Positions 7,393 to 16,342 of a stretch of 64,000 bases of DNA are shown piece after piece. Positions within the stretch are counted from its first letter, which is position 1. Each line of letters begins with the position of its first letter. Origin of the DNA: an uncultured Kiritimatiellota bacterium (GTDB lineage: Bacteria > Verrucomicrobiota > Kiritimatiellia > RFP12 > UBA1067); the NCBI GenBank assembly GCA_934635385.1, contig CAKTZI010000021.1:5709-69708 (forward strand). The letters are read 5' to 3'. The notes under the pieces are model-generated. The model was not told the DNA's origin. It searched no databases and was given only the letters and a program-made list of their open reading frames with translations. Made by a program: the position numbers and the translations under genes.

Positions 7393-9660
7393 CTATCGCC
7401 TGAAGCCAATCAGTTCGCCGCCTTTGAGGTAGATGGGCGCACCGGGCGTGAATCCGCCGCCCTGCTCGCGCTTCCGTTCCGCGAGGAGCCGCGGCACGTC
7501 CAGGTCTCCGAGCGACACTTCCTCCTCCAGCACGTAGCAGTAGTAGTCGCACGAGGCGGAAGCGTAGCCCATTCGGATCATCTTCTCCTTCTCGCAGCGC
7601 ATGCCACCCTTGATGCGATAGGCCGAGTAGGAGGACGGAGTGGCAAAGTCATACAGGACGAGGAACTTCGGTCTTCTTGTCAGCGCGGCATCGGCAACAA
7701 CGGCGCCAGCCCGATTGCCAAGCCGGACGTTGTACAGGTCCGAACGCTTGAACTTGTTGCGCCCAAGAATCCAGCTCCGGTGCGCGGCATCTTTGCAGCA
7801 GCCGACAAGGAAATACTTCTCAAGGTAGTTTTCGATCCAGTGATGCGTGAGGAACCGTTTCGGCACGGGCGGCGTCGCCACCGCCGTCTCGCCGGACACG
7901 ACGGCTGCCGGGTCCGTTCCGAGCGGGCACTTGGCGATCACGAATCCCTGCTCCAGCCGCCCTCTAACCGCGTCGTTCTCGTCCCTGAACCTTTCGTCCT
8001 TGTCGAGGGCGAGGGAATAATAGGAATGTGCGCCCCAGTTGCCGTACGGCGTGTAGACCTTGCCGAGCGACAGCTGGAAGTTCTCGCGCAGGAACTGTTC
8101 TGCATCCACATCTGCACGGGGCGTCATCGCATAGAAGTCAAACCGCTCCTTCAGCATCGACCGGATTTTCTCGCGGAACATCCTGCGGACGTCCGTCTTC
8201 CATTTCGCCTTTTGCGCGGGGTTGTTCCGTGCGTAGAGGGCGATGATGAAGAGGAAGTTCACGTCATAGTGGGCGACCAGCAGCGTGTCGCGATCGAAGA
8301 GCCGGTTCTCGAACTGACGCGAATTGTGGACGGTTGCCCTCTTGTCGGCTTCGCGGATGTCGTCGGCATAACTGAGCCGCCCGGCGGAATCCGTCACCAT
8401 TCGGGCGCTGATGAAGAAGTTGGGAATGACGTTGTAGCCCTCGGTCATGTCATCGCGCAGTTTCCCGAACTTCCCGTAGGCGTTGAAGTCGTGTTGCGCG
8501 GCGGCATCCGGGTTGTCGAGGAAGAGGTCGAGGTTCCATTGGATGACATTGCGCGCGTAGGTGAACTGCTTGTACACGCTCTCGCGACCGACGGAATTGC
8601 CGCGCTTGTAGTACTTGCTGTCGCCGATGTAGTAGACGTCCCTGTCCGGCTCGTCGGTCAGGAGGCTTTGCCCGCAGTACAGATGGTCGATGCGCTTGCC
8701 GTCTTCCTGTTCCTTCAGTCCGGCGGGGACATCCTTCTCGCCCACGAGGTCGTCGATGATCGCCTCGAAGACGACATTGAAGTTCTTCGCCAGCAGATAC
8801 TCCCGCCTGTCCGCCCTGACGTCGATTGGGCTCGGCTGGTCGAAATACGCCCGGCACAGTTCCCACAGCCGAAGCGCCGTATCCGAGAAATACTTGTACT
8901 TGATGGCGTTGAGCCGGATCTTGCCATAGCCCTTGACGTAGCGGTCGAACTTCTTCCCGACGATCAGCTCGTAGCCCATGTCGAGGGGCGCGGGGAAACC
9001 ATACTGCTCGTGGATGCGGTTCAGGATGGAATAGAATATGACAAGCAGTTCCTCGTCGAAATTCACCCTCCTGCGCTTGTTGACCGGGTTCAGGTAGACG
9101 GGGCTTCCCGCGTCCACAACCGCCTTGGTTGTCGCAATCGTCCGCGTCCAGTTGATTTTGTTGAATCCCGCATGGAGATTCTTGACCGTAAAGAGAAAGA
9201 AGTCCCGGTTGTCCTTCTGGAACTGCAGGAGCGCCAGCAGGACATCGAGGAGCGTGGCCGACTTGCGGAGTTTCCCCCGACCCATCATCGAAACCTGCCG
9301 CTGGTAGATGATCCCCGACCGGGGATTCGATTTGCGGTAGACGCACAGCGCCCGGTAGATCCATACCGAGAAGCCGTAGATGAAGGCTCGCTCGTCTGCG
9401 GTCAGCGGCGAAGACACGTCCAAGTGGACGATGCTTTCCGGCGCGTACTTCCCGAAGACAAGATCCTTCCCGCCGTCGCCCTCCTCCAGCAGCACCTTCG
9501 GCAGGATGAACACGCAGTCGTTCACCTCCTTGCGCGGATTGAAGTAGTACCCGACATAGTTGATCGACACCCTGCCGTCAACCGTCTGGAACGCCCCCTC
9601 CCAGAGGATGTCCCGGACCGCCTCGACGGGGTACTGGTACTCTTCGATGATGATCTTCAT
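7393..9660 (-). CDS. LlaJI/McrC-like restriction nuclease subunit
   Basis: 755 residues from the ATG at 9660 (a TTG at 9663 is in frame directly upstream). The likely PD-(D/E)XK core lies in the middle: KRIDHLYCGQ, then VYYIGDSKYYKRGNSVGRES, giving a DxK pair with an upstream Asp, as in LlaJI/McrC-type nucleases. The rest is large alpha/beta sequence with no recognised motif. It is last in the operon, after a McrB-like ATPase and two cytosine-5 methylases, which is the content of LlaJI restriction systems. I infer it is the DNA-cleaving subunit driven by the ATPase. The Fic gene stop is 3 bases before the ATG. Confidence 0.65.
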   Translation of the reverse strand: MKIIIEEYQYPVEAVRDILWEGAFQTVDGRVSINYVGYYFNPRKEVNDCVFILPKVLLEEGDGGKDLVFGKYAPESIVHLDVSSPLTADERAFIYGFSVWIYRALCVYRKSNPRSGIIYQRQVSMMGRGKLRKSATLLDVLLALLQFQKDNRDFFLFTVKNLHAGFNKINWTRTIATTKAVVDAGSPVYLNPVNKRRRVNFDEELLVIFYSILNRIHEQYGFPAPLDMGYELIVGKKFDRYVKGYGKIRLNAIKYKYFSDTALRLWELCRAYFDQPSPIDVRADRREYLLAKNFNVVFEAIIDDLVGEKDVPAGLKEQEDGKRIDHLYCGQSLLTDEPDRDVYYIGDSKYYKRGNSVGRESVYKQFTYARNVIQWNLDLFLDNPDAAAQHDFNAYGKFGKLRDDMTEGYNVIPNFFISARMVTDSAGRLSYADDIREADKRATVHNSRQFENRLFDRDTLLVAHYDVNFLFIIALYARNNPAQKAKWKTDVRRMFREKIRSMLKERFDFYAMTPRADVDAEQFLRENFQLSLGKVYTPYGNWGAHSYYSLALDKDERFRDENDAVRGRLEQGFVIAKCPLGTDPAAVVSGETAVATPPVPKRFLTHHWIENYLEKYFLVGCCKDAAHRSWILGRNKFKRSDLYNVRLGNRAGAVVADAALTRRPKFLVLYDFATPSSYSAYRIKGGMRCEKEKMIRMGYASASCDYYCYVLEEEVSLGDLDVPRLLAERKREQGGGFTPGAPIYLKGGELIGFRR

Positions 9661-9663
9661 CAA

Positions 9664-10215
9664 CTACCAGGCCTCGTACCCCTCATAGAAATAGGAGCGT
9701 TCAATTCCCTTGAAGAGGATTTCCCTGTTGTCGATATCATCCGTCAACGCACCTTCGAGAAGCGTACGGATCTCAAGGTCATTTACGGGGCTACGCTCCA
9801 TCGCCGAGAGGTATGCGTCCTTGCCGATGCGCTGCCAGTCGACGACCCTGCCGAGCCGCGTGCGCAGCATCATGTCGAGCCAAATGCGGCCGCTGCGTCC
9901 GTTGCCCTCCATGAACGGATGCGCCACGTTCATCTCGACGTATTTCGCGACGATTGCCGGGAAGCCGTCTTCCGGCATCCGCTCGATGACAGGCAGGATC
10001 TGCTGAAGGTAAAGCGCATTGGCGAATCGGAACGCGCCCTTTGAGATGTTCAGCGTCCGCACCTGTCCGGCAAAATCGTAGAGGCCCCCGAACAGCGCCT
10101 TGTGGATGGCGCAAAGTCCGGTCAACATCCCGACCTCGTAGCCGTAGACCTCGCCGCTCGCGAAAATGGCCTTCGCCCGCACGAGGCTCGCCGCGTCAAT
10201 CTCGTGCTGCGTCAT
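9664..10215 (-). CDS. Fic/Doc-family protein, probable class III AMP-transferase
   Basis: 183 residues with the canonical Fic active site HPFMEGNGRSGR (about residues 98-109) preceded by the G(A/G)FR-type flap (SKGAFRFANALYL). The C-terminus carries SYFYEG, which fits the [S/T]xxxE[G/N] inhibitory motif at the end of class III Fic proteins, so the enzyme is probably self-inhibited until oligomeric state changes. Fic enzymes usually attach AMP to a protein hydroxyl. The gene overlaps the McrB-like ATPase by 4 bases and abuts the nuclease. A Fic gene between the two restriction subunits is unusual and suggests it modifies or guards the complex. The function is inferred; the family is certain. 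Confidence 0.9.
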   Translation of the reverse strand: MTQHEIDAASLVRAKAIFASGEVYGYEVGMLTGLCAIHKALFGGLYDFAGQVRTLNISKGAFRFANALYLQQILPVIERMPEDGFPAIVAKYVEMNVAHPFMEGNGRSGRIWLDMMLRTRLGRVVDWQRIGKDAYLSAMERSPVNDLEIRTLLEGALTDDIDNREILFKGIERSYFYEGYEAW

Positions 10216-11951
10216 GCCGACGCCCCTTCTTCAGCGGGGGCTTCTTCGTCGGCAGAGGACGCACCCTCGGCTGTCTTCTCGTCCGTGGACACCTTCACCA
10301 CGCCCAGGTTCGCAAGGAACTGCCGCACGGCCTCGGCCCTCGGCGAGCCGTCGGGACTGAAGAAGTCCTTGAACAGCAGCCTGCCGCCGTTGCCGTCGGC
10401 AAAGACCTCGTGATCGAACCCGACATCCCGGAACACGTCGTTCCAGAGGTAGAAGACGACCTTCCCGACGAAACGCTCCAGCGGAATCGTGCCGTCCGGG
10501 TTCGCCTTGCAGAAGAAGTAGCCGAGCTTCTTGTCCTCGCTGTCGGTGAAGTCCTGGACGAGCGCATTGGCCTTGTCGAGGAAGTCCCACCAGTCGTATG
10601 CGTCCGCGCCAACGGCGATCCTGTAGCCTTTCTGCGCGTCGTGGATGGGCATGTACTTCCATTCCCAGCGACGCTTGAACGCGCTGTCGATCGGGAAGAG
10701 CGACTGGTCGGACGTGTTCATCGTCGCCCAGATGAAGAGGTTTTCGGGGAGAAGCAGAATCTCGCCCTTGAACACCCGTTCCATCTTCTCCGCCACCTCG
10801 GGAGGGACGCAATTCATTGCGTCCGCCCCCCTCACGCTCTTGAACGCCTCGGCGAGATACCGCCGCAAATCGTCATCGGCGGCAATCTCGTACTCCGAAA
10901 ACCCGTCGTCGTTTCGGTCAAGGAGCTGGAAGAGGTCGCCGAAGATCTGTGCGCAGTTCCCGCGATTGATCTCCTCGATGACAAGATACACGGGAGGGAC
11001 GCGCTCCGTCGCGTCCGCACTTCCTCGCGCAGAGTTCTCGGAGGCGGGACACCCCTCTGCGTTCTCCGCGTTCTCCGCGAGAGTTCCGCCCATGACCATC
11101 TTCTTCCACGCTTCGACATACGCCTTCAGAAACGCCTGCGCGACAAACTTGTAGACGATGCGCTTCTCTTGGAAAAGGCACTCATCTCCTTGTGTTACCT
11201 TGGCAATCTCCTCTCCTTTCATGAAAGTACGCGGCATGTCCTCCATCGACGGCTTGTAGGCGCCGACGAAAGTCGAATAGTCGCTGTCAGGATGAAACGT
11301 CGTGCGGATGACGCGCATGCCCTGCGTGTCATTCTTGATTCGCCACGACTTCCCCGTCCCCGGCGCCCCGTAGATGATGAGCTGGCGAGGTTGCGACTTA
11401 AGGTCGGTTGAGAGTACATATTTCGTGTTGAACTCAACAATGGGATTATCGGGTATCTTCACCTCAAACGAAACATCACCATTATCCAGTTTCGTCAAGA
11501 CGATAACATCCCCAGAGAACAGAAAATCCCGCAGGGCAATGACTCCGCCTCCATCTTCCCGAGGAAGAGCCGTCATGCCTTTCATGTAAAGGCGTTGCGT
11601 TGAATGATCGTCTTTGTTTAAACTGGCAATGAAAACGTTATGATTCTCGGTAAAGACTTTTTCAAGCGTAGCAAGCCTATCGTTCAACCAGGAAGAATCT
11701 ATCGGCCATTTATCACTCGACTTTCTCTTGTACCACGTTTTGCCGTCAATTGCGTGCGCTACAGCATTGAATGCAAGATTACGTTTATCCAATCGCAACC
11801 TCACTTTATCATCACTCTTGTAGTCCGCGCCGAAGAGAACTTCAAGTTCAGCGTCTCCAAGATTACTGATAAAAATGCTTGATTGGTTTGAACTTGTGAC
11901 CTTGGAGCAATAGACAGAATCCGTATCAGCCAACTGTTTTTCTAAAGACAT
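10212..11951 (-). CDS. McrB-like AAA+ GTPase/ATPase of a restriction system
   Basis: 579 residues. An N-terminal region of about 190 residues is probably a target-recognition or specificity module. The AAA+ core has Walker A YGAPGTGKS (about 198-206), Walker B YLVIEEINRGN and a sensor segment ATMNTSDQSLFPIDSAFKRR, all typical of McrB. McrB proteins form hexamers that couple nucleotide hydrolysis to a McrC-type nuclease. The ATG at 11951 is chosen because GGAGG sits 7 bases upstream; the longer frame would need a TTG. Between the two Walker motifs lies a low-complexity insert (GGTLAENAENAEGCPASENS and on to ERVPP) encoded by a REP-like element at 10991-11090. It lacks any counterpart I know in McrB. 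Confidence 0.85.
   Translation of the reverse strand: MSLEKQLADTDSVYCSKVTSSNQSSIFISNLGDAELEVLFGADYKSDDKVRLRLDKRNLAFNAVAHAIDGKTWYKRKSSDKWPIDSSWLNDRLATLEKVFTENHNVFIASLNKDDHSTQRLYMKGMTALPREDGGGVIALRDFLFSGDVIVLTKLDNGDVSFEVKIPDNPIVEFNTKYVLSTDLKSQPRQLIIYGAPGTGKSWRIKNDTQGMRVIRTTFHPDSDYSTFVGAYKPSMEDMPRTFMKGEEIAKVTQGDECLFQEKRIVYKFVAQAFLKAYVEAWKKMVMGGTLAENAENAEGCPASENSARGSADATERVPPVYLVIEEINRGNCAQIFGDLFQLLDRNDDGFSEYEIAADDDLRRYLAEAFKSVRGADAMNCVPPEVAEKMERVFKGEILLLPENLFIWATMNTSDQSLFPIDSAFKRRWEWKYMPIHDAQKGYRIAVGADAYDWWDFLDKANALVQDFTDSEDKKLGYFFCKANPDGTIPLERFVGKVVFYLWNDVFRDVGFDHEVFADGNGGRLLFKDFFSPDGSPRAEAVRQFLANLGVVKVSTDEKTAEGASSADEEAPAEEGASA
10991..11090. repeat. REP-like element inserted in frame in the McrB-like gene
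   Basis: The plus strand reads CGGGAGGGACGCGCTCCGTC and GCGTCCGC, then a CTCGCGCAGAGTTCTC... GAGAGTTC inverted pair. It encodes about 33 low-complexity residues just before Walker B of the ATPase. The insertion keeps the frame. Confidence 0.6.
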
Positions 11952-11956
11952 TATCT

Positions 11957-13015
11957 TTACCTCCAATTGAAAGCCTCAGACAAATACGTCAGAATAGCGT
12001 ACACAACATTTACACTAATGGCATTACCAGCTTGCTTGTAAAGGCTACAATCCGCAACGCCAAATTGTTCACGCGCCTTACGCACAAACTCACCGTCGAA
12101 TCCCTGCAATGCAAAAGCCTCCTCCGGCATCAGCCGACGAATGCGCACATTCTCACATTCAGCGACACCCCCAACATATCGTCTGCGACCATGTGTGTTT
12201 ATGAATCCTTCGCTGAAATAATTGTCCTGACAAGCCCGATGCATCTTTGACATTGTAGCGCAAAGAGGACGTGCAACCTCAAGATCAATTTCAGACTTCG
12301 CAACAAATCCACCAGAACCATTGGCAAGAATAGTCCGTTTGAGTTTATCAGAAAGCCAATATTTTTCGGGGGCATTTTGGGATAGCGCATCAATACTTCG
12401 CCCTTGCCTTATCAGCGATACCCCACCGTGTCTAACAAAAGCCTCTTGGATTACTTTTGCTGTAAACTCAAAGTTACGTGGCAATCGCCTCGTTGTCGCA
12501 AAGATATATATCCTATTGCGGGTTTGCGCCAATCCAAAGTCTGAAGTGTTAAATACATCAGAACGAACGGAATACCCCATATCTTCAAGTGTCTGTGCAA
12601 TAACTTGGTAGGTTCTACCGCCATCATGCGTCTTAAGATTTTTTACATTCTCCAAAAGTAGATATCTGGGACGGCGAATCTGAATAAGCTTTGCCATGGA
12701 AAAGAAAAGCGTCCCTCGCGTATCTTCAAATCCACGTTGCGCCCCCATCATGCTGAATGACTGGCAGGGGAAACCACCCGTGAGCAAATCAAATTTCGGC
12801 AAACGTCCAACAGACGACTCGTCCTCGACAAATGTCGCAATATTTCCTATCGCAACTTCTCCATCTGTGTCGAAATTCGCCGTATATGTCTTTCTTGCGG
12901 CAGGGTCAATTTCTGAATAACCAACACAGACAAACTGAGGCCCCCCGTCATTTGACAGCAGTCTCATTGCGTGTCGGAAACCTCCGATACCTGAAAATAG
13001 TTCAACATGCCTCAT
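11957..13015 (-). CDS. DNA (cytosine-5-)-methyltransferase (second of pair)
   Basis: 352 residues from the ATG at 13015, which overlaps the stop of the upstream methylase by 4 bases (ATGA). Motif I VELFSGIGGFRHAM, catalytic motif IV GGFPCQSFSMMGAQRGFED, motif VI LLENVKNL and a late motif X (AGNAISVNVVYAIL) are all present. The length fits a single-target C5 methylase. It follows another C5 methylase, as in LlaJI-type systems, where the asymmetric target needs one enzyme per strand. The longer frame to 13177 starts inside the previous gene and is not used. Base composition is AT-richer than the flanking chromosome, which suggests acquisition. Confidence 0.92.
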   Translation of the reverse strand: MRHVELFSGIGGFRHAMRLLSNDGGPQFVCVGYSEIDPAARKTYTANFDTDGEVAIGNIATFVEDESSVGRLPKFDLLTGGFPCQSFSMMGAQRGFEDTRGTLFFSMAKLIQIRRPRYLLLENVKNLKTHDGGRTYQVIAQTLEDMGYSVRSDVFNTSDFGLAQTRNRIYIFATTRRLPRNFEFTAKVIQEAFVRHGGVSLIRQGRSIDALSQNAPEKYWLSDKLKRTILANGSGGFVAKSEIDLEVARPLCATMSKMHRACQDNYFSEGFINTHGRRRYVGGVAECENVRIRRLMPEEAFALQGFDGEFVRKAREQFGVADCSLYKQAGNAISVNVVYAILTYLSEAFNWR

Positions 13016-14136
13016 AGGTGTTTTATTATACCTTTTCCGATTGCACATGCCAACTTCACAGGTACGGCATTCCCAACTTGACCATACCAAGAATTTTGCG
13101 GCCCATAAAAAACGAAGTCGTCCGGGAATGTTTGAATACGAGCCGCCTCTCGCGCAGTAAGCCCACGCGCATACCAAGGATGAATGTACATATTACAATC
13201 GAACTTCATATGCGAAGTGATTGTCTTACAAACCTTGGTTTCTTCCAGTTTGAAATATTTGTCCTTGAAGATACCATTGCGTCTCGCATACGGCATTATT
13301 TCAGCAATTGACGGATGTAAAGAGTTGCCGCCTTGCGGCAATCTCGTATAAATCTCTATATCGCGAGGATTGTTGTAGCGATTCTTGTGGTTATAGAGCT
13401 TGTTGATGTCGCGTCTTCCATTGATAAACGAATAAAACTCCGTTTGCGGGTATGTAAAGTCTCGCTCAAAATATCCGACGCTCTCGGACTCTTCTTCCGA
13501 TTTGCCCTTTTCAGCCTTATGCCCCAATTCGGGAAGGCCTTCAATTGCATCATGTAGCACAAATCTCTTGCCTGTCGCAGCCTTGATGTCTTCCAATATC
13601 ATTGAAGAATCAACGCCTATTCTATTTCCAATCAGAATGAACCTAACACGGTTCTGCGGAACACCATAGTCAACTGCATTAAGAAGCGCATAATCAAATG
13701 AATAATCTTCCCCCAACATTGTACGGAAGTTATCGACGATCTCATCAATTCGCGAAGCCATACCGCGCACATTCTCCATCACAAAACAACGCGGGCGGAC
13801 TTTTGACAAGAATTCTATATATGACTTGTAAAGGTGATTGCGGGGATCATCGATTACGCGCTGCCGATTCGCCATCGAGAATCCTTGGCAAGGAGGTCCA
13901 CCGCAAACCAAGGTTACGTTCTTTGGAATCGGGAAGTCTGAAAGATGCTCGACAAGATATTTGATGTCACCAACAAACACCTGCTTTTCAGATAGATTGC
14001 GATTGCGGCGATAAGTTTCTGCTGCAACATCCCAAATCTCATTGGAAAAGACAGGCGTAAACCCAGCCTGCTCCATGCCAAGCGATAGCCCGCCGCATCC
14101 CGCAAAGAGGTCAATGAAAGTCGGTTTGCCTGTCAT
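13012..14136 (-). CDS. DNA (cytosine-5-)-methyltransferase (first of pair)
   Basis: 374 residues. Motif I FIDLFAGCGGLSLGMEQAGF, motif IV VCGGPPCQGFSMANRQRV with the catalytic Cys, motif VI MENVRGMAS, and the closing motif X (GNAVPVKLACAIGKGI) mark a complete C5 enzyme. It is only distantly similar to its neighbour, so the two are partners for different strands rather than a recent duplication. The ATG at 14136 shares one base with the stop of the Dam-like gene (TAATG), indicating coupled translation. Target specificity cannot be read from sequence. Confidence 0.93.
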   Translation of the reverse strand: MTGKPTFIDLFAGCGGLSLGMEQAGFTPVFSNEIWDVAAETYRRNRNLSEKQVFVGDIKYLVEHLSDFPIPKNVTLVCGGPPCQGFSMANRQRVIDDPRNHLYKSYIEFLSKVRPRCFVMENVRGMASRIDEIVDNFRTMLGEDYSFDYALLNAVDYGVPQNRVRFILIGNRIGVDSSMILEDIKAATGKRFVLHDAIEGLPELGHKAEKGKSEEESESVGYFERDFTYPQTEFYSFINGRRDINKLYNHKNRYNNPRDIEIYTRLPQGGNSLHPSIAEIMPYARRNGIFKDKYFKLEETKVCKTITSHMKFDCNMYIHPWYARGLTAREAARIQTFPDDFVFYGPQNSWYGQVGNAVPVKLACAIGKGIIKHL

Positions 14137-15038
14137 TATCGTGGCAATCCTTTCCCCTCGATACCGAACACCGATTCCATACCGATTTTTCGGATTTCTT
14201 CTGCCACAGGCATCAGTCCTTTCGAGAAAAACATTACTTCTCGACCGCTTCCATTATTTGCAAGGCTATAGTTTAGAGAAAAAGACATGGCAGGGGAGGT
14301 TTTGTAAATCTCTCTTATTTCTTGAACATCATCATACGAAACGACCCAAGGAGACTTTACATTTTGCATAATGTTGGCATGAAGGTTTCTATGCAATCTA
14401 TCAGTAAAGAAATTTTTGTAAAGTTCTCTTCCCTTTTTGTAATATGGTGGGTCGAAATATACAAAAGCATGCTTCTCATATCGCTTAATTTGCGTGGCAA
14501 TTAGGGCGTTCACGTCACGATTAAATACATGTATTTTCCGCCTATATGGCTTCAATGATTCTATCTTGGAAATTAAATCATCTTTATTGTAGCGCACGTC
14601 TAATTTCCAATCATCTTGTTTCTGCCCGCCGATCGGTCCTGATGTCAGAATCCCAGAATGATTAGTTCTATTTAGGAAAAAAGTGGCAAAGCCATACTCT
14701 AAAGAACATCTCCTTGAATTGAGATATATTTCTCTCTGCCTCTTCCATTCATTAATTGTCACAGGAGTACTATAGATCATATCAACAAGCGCATCATTAT
14801 TTTCAACGGCTGCTTTCCAAAAAGAAGCAATGGCCTTATCTGAATCATTGATAACGATCTCCGCGACAACATTACGTTTAAGCAAGTCTAAAGCAACACC
14901 AGCCCCCCCTGCAAAAGGTTCTATATAAGTTGAACACAGGTCTCCTGCTTTGTTAATCAACAGTTCGATCAATCTGCTGATTTTATATTTTCCGCCTGGA
15001 TAACGCAAGGGGGATGGATTGCCATTCATCGCCATCAT
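14136..15038 (-). CDS. Dam-like (D12 class) N6-adenine DNA methyltransferase
   Basis: 300 residues. The N-terminus has the D12-class PLRYPGGKYKISRLIELL and the AdoMet-binding YIEPFAGGAGVALDLL. The catalytic DPPY motif is VYFDPPYYKKGRELYKN (about 198). The gene overlaps the ParB-like gene by 4 bases (ATGA) and is followed directly by the two C5 methylases, so three methylases of two chemistries sit in one operon. It may protect against the same nuclease or mark a second site. Base composition is clearly AT-rich compared with the flanking genes. Confidence 0.9.
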   Translation of the reverse strand: MMAMNGNPSPLRYPGGKYKISRLIELLINKAGDLCSTYIEPFAGGAGVALDLLKRNVVAEIVINDSDKAIASFWKAAVENNDALVDMIYSTPVTINEWKRQREIYLNSRRCSLEYGFATFFLNRTNHSGILTSGPIGGQKQDDWKLDVRYNKDDLISKIESLKPYRRKIHVFNRDVNALIATQIKRYEKHAFVYFDPPYYKKGRELYKNFFTDRLHRNLHANIMQNVKSPWVVSYDDVQEIREIYKTSPAMSFSLNYSLANNGSGREVMFFSKGLMPVAEEIRKIGMESVFGIEGKGLPR

Positions 15039-16306
15039 TCGCCACCTTTCTTTGAACAGTGAAGTTTCAGCAATCCGCCAACGATTAGCGACATGGCAAT
15101 TGTTTGTTGAAGGTTGTAACTGTCCTCATAATTATGTGCCCCTGTCTGCAATAAGCCTACAATCGTATCTTTTTTCACACTTTGAGTGGATAAAAAAGTT
15201 TTCTCTTGTTGTGTAAGCATTCTTTTGGCTTCATCAAAGCCATTCAATACCATCCTGCACATGTCTTCCGATGTCACTGTTTTGGCAATCAACTCACATT
15301 CTAAGCGCAAGGCCATACGAATCAAGGCAGGGAATCGATCCGAAAGAGTGTTTTTGTTTTTTTCGTAATATTCATAAAGGGACAATATGTCGCGATATAG
15401 ATTAGCAGGAGCGCCTACCGACAATCCTAATTTTCTGCCAAACAAAGGTATTGTTTCGGATTTTACTCTGCGGGGCAACCTTGGGCTTCCACTTACTTCA
15501 TTGCCATTAGACGTCTCTTGGGCAACACTTACTGCTTTGTAGTCATTTCCGCTATCCGCATTGACAATCGCCTTTAACGAAGGTGATATTATCTCCGACA
15601 AAGGGGCTGTTCTATTATTACGGGTGCTGAGCTTTTTGTCTTCTATCAAGCCAAACACCTCGGATAATAATGCGTGTGTGTCATTTACATTATGCCGAGA
15701 ATTGATCTGTCCGTTTTCGATCCTAATCCCAATGTTCTTAAGACGTGCTTCCGTCAAAACCTCTTCTCCGACAAAACGTTGGTTTAAATAACCCTTAGAT
15801 GCAATAACCCCTCCAAGGATCTCGTTCAATTGCAACAAAACACTTTTAGGTTCATGCCTAAATTTATGGCGAAAAATATCACGTGAGATTTGATCCCAAG
15901 AACCGGTGTCCGCATGTTTGCGCCAAACATTTTCTAACGCAACCTGCCTATCTGCCACATTACAAGGTATCTCATCGGGACATTCAGGCATTTTAAACCT
16001 GCAATCTGCGAACTCTGGATATAAGCGCAGTTTAAGCATAGCAATAATGACACGCCTATTACCATCAAAAACAATCGGCACATTCTTATCATAAACGATG
16101 GTAGGCAACTCGCTAAAGTCATATCGAATGCCCATGTCTCTTGCTAACGTTTTCAAGCACCACTTTCGCCTATCATCTTTGAGTGCACGTCTTATTACAT
16201 CAACATTCTTTGTGTTTCTTGATATTGGGTCTCGCGGATTTTCCGTCCACAACACTAAATCCCTAACGGGAATATATTTCACTTTCTGTTTGTCGTGTTC
16301 TGCCAT
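15035..16306 (-). CDS. ParB/Srx-like N-terminal domain protein of the restriction operon
   Basis: 423 residues. The first 100 contain a ParB/sulfiredoxin-like fold: KVKYIPVRDLVLWTENPRDP, then IVFDGNRRVIIAMLKLRLYP (the GxxRxxA-type box II). The remainder is alpha-rich and unrecognised. The start ATG is preceded by CGGAGGTGCCC. It is the first gene of the seven-gene minus-strand operon ending at 7393. ParB-like proteins of this type occur in some restriction and BREX-like islands and may be nucleotide-dependent DNA-binding or nicking factors. The role here is unknown. Confidence 0.7.
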   Translation of the reverse strand: MAEHDKQKVKYIPVRDLVLWTENPRDPISRNTKNVDVIRRALKDDRRKWCLKTLARDMGIRYDFSELPTIVYDKNVPIVFDGNRRVIIAMLKLRLYPEFADCRFKMPECPDEIPCNVADRQVALENVWRKHADTGSWDQISRDIFRHKFRHEPKSVLLQLNEILGGVIASKGYLNQRFVGEEVLTEARLKNIGIRIENGQINSRHNVNDTHALLSEVFGLIEDKKLSTRNNRTAPLSEIISPSLKAIVNADSGNDYKAVSVAQETSNGNEVSGSPRLPRRVKSETIPLFGRKLGLSVGAPANLYRDILSLYEYYEKNKNTLSDRFPALIRMALRLECELIAKTVTSEDMCRMVLNGFDEAKRMLTQQEKTFLSTQSVKKDTIVGLLQTGAHNYEDSYNLQQTIAMSLIVGGLLKLHCSKKGGE

Positions 16307-16342
16307 TGGGCACCTCCGTGATTGCGTCTAATTCAAAATCAT

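Noticed and set aside
7249..10044. A 931-codon plus-strand open frame
   Set aside because: It is antisense to the nuclease and Fic genes, has no family motif and shows the composition of a GC-rich shadow frame.
13025..13030. TATAAT (GGTATAAT) just before the second C5 methylase as a separate promoter
   Set aside because: It lies inside the last codons of the upstream methylase (GKGIIKHL), and the genes overlap by ATGA, so coupling explains expression; it may be coincidental.
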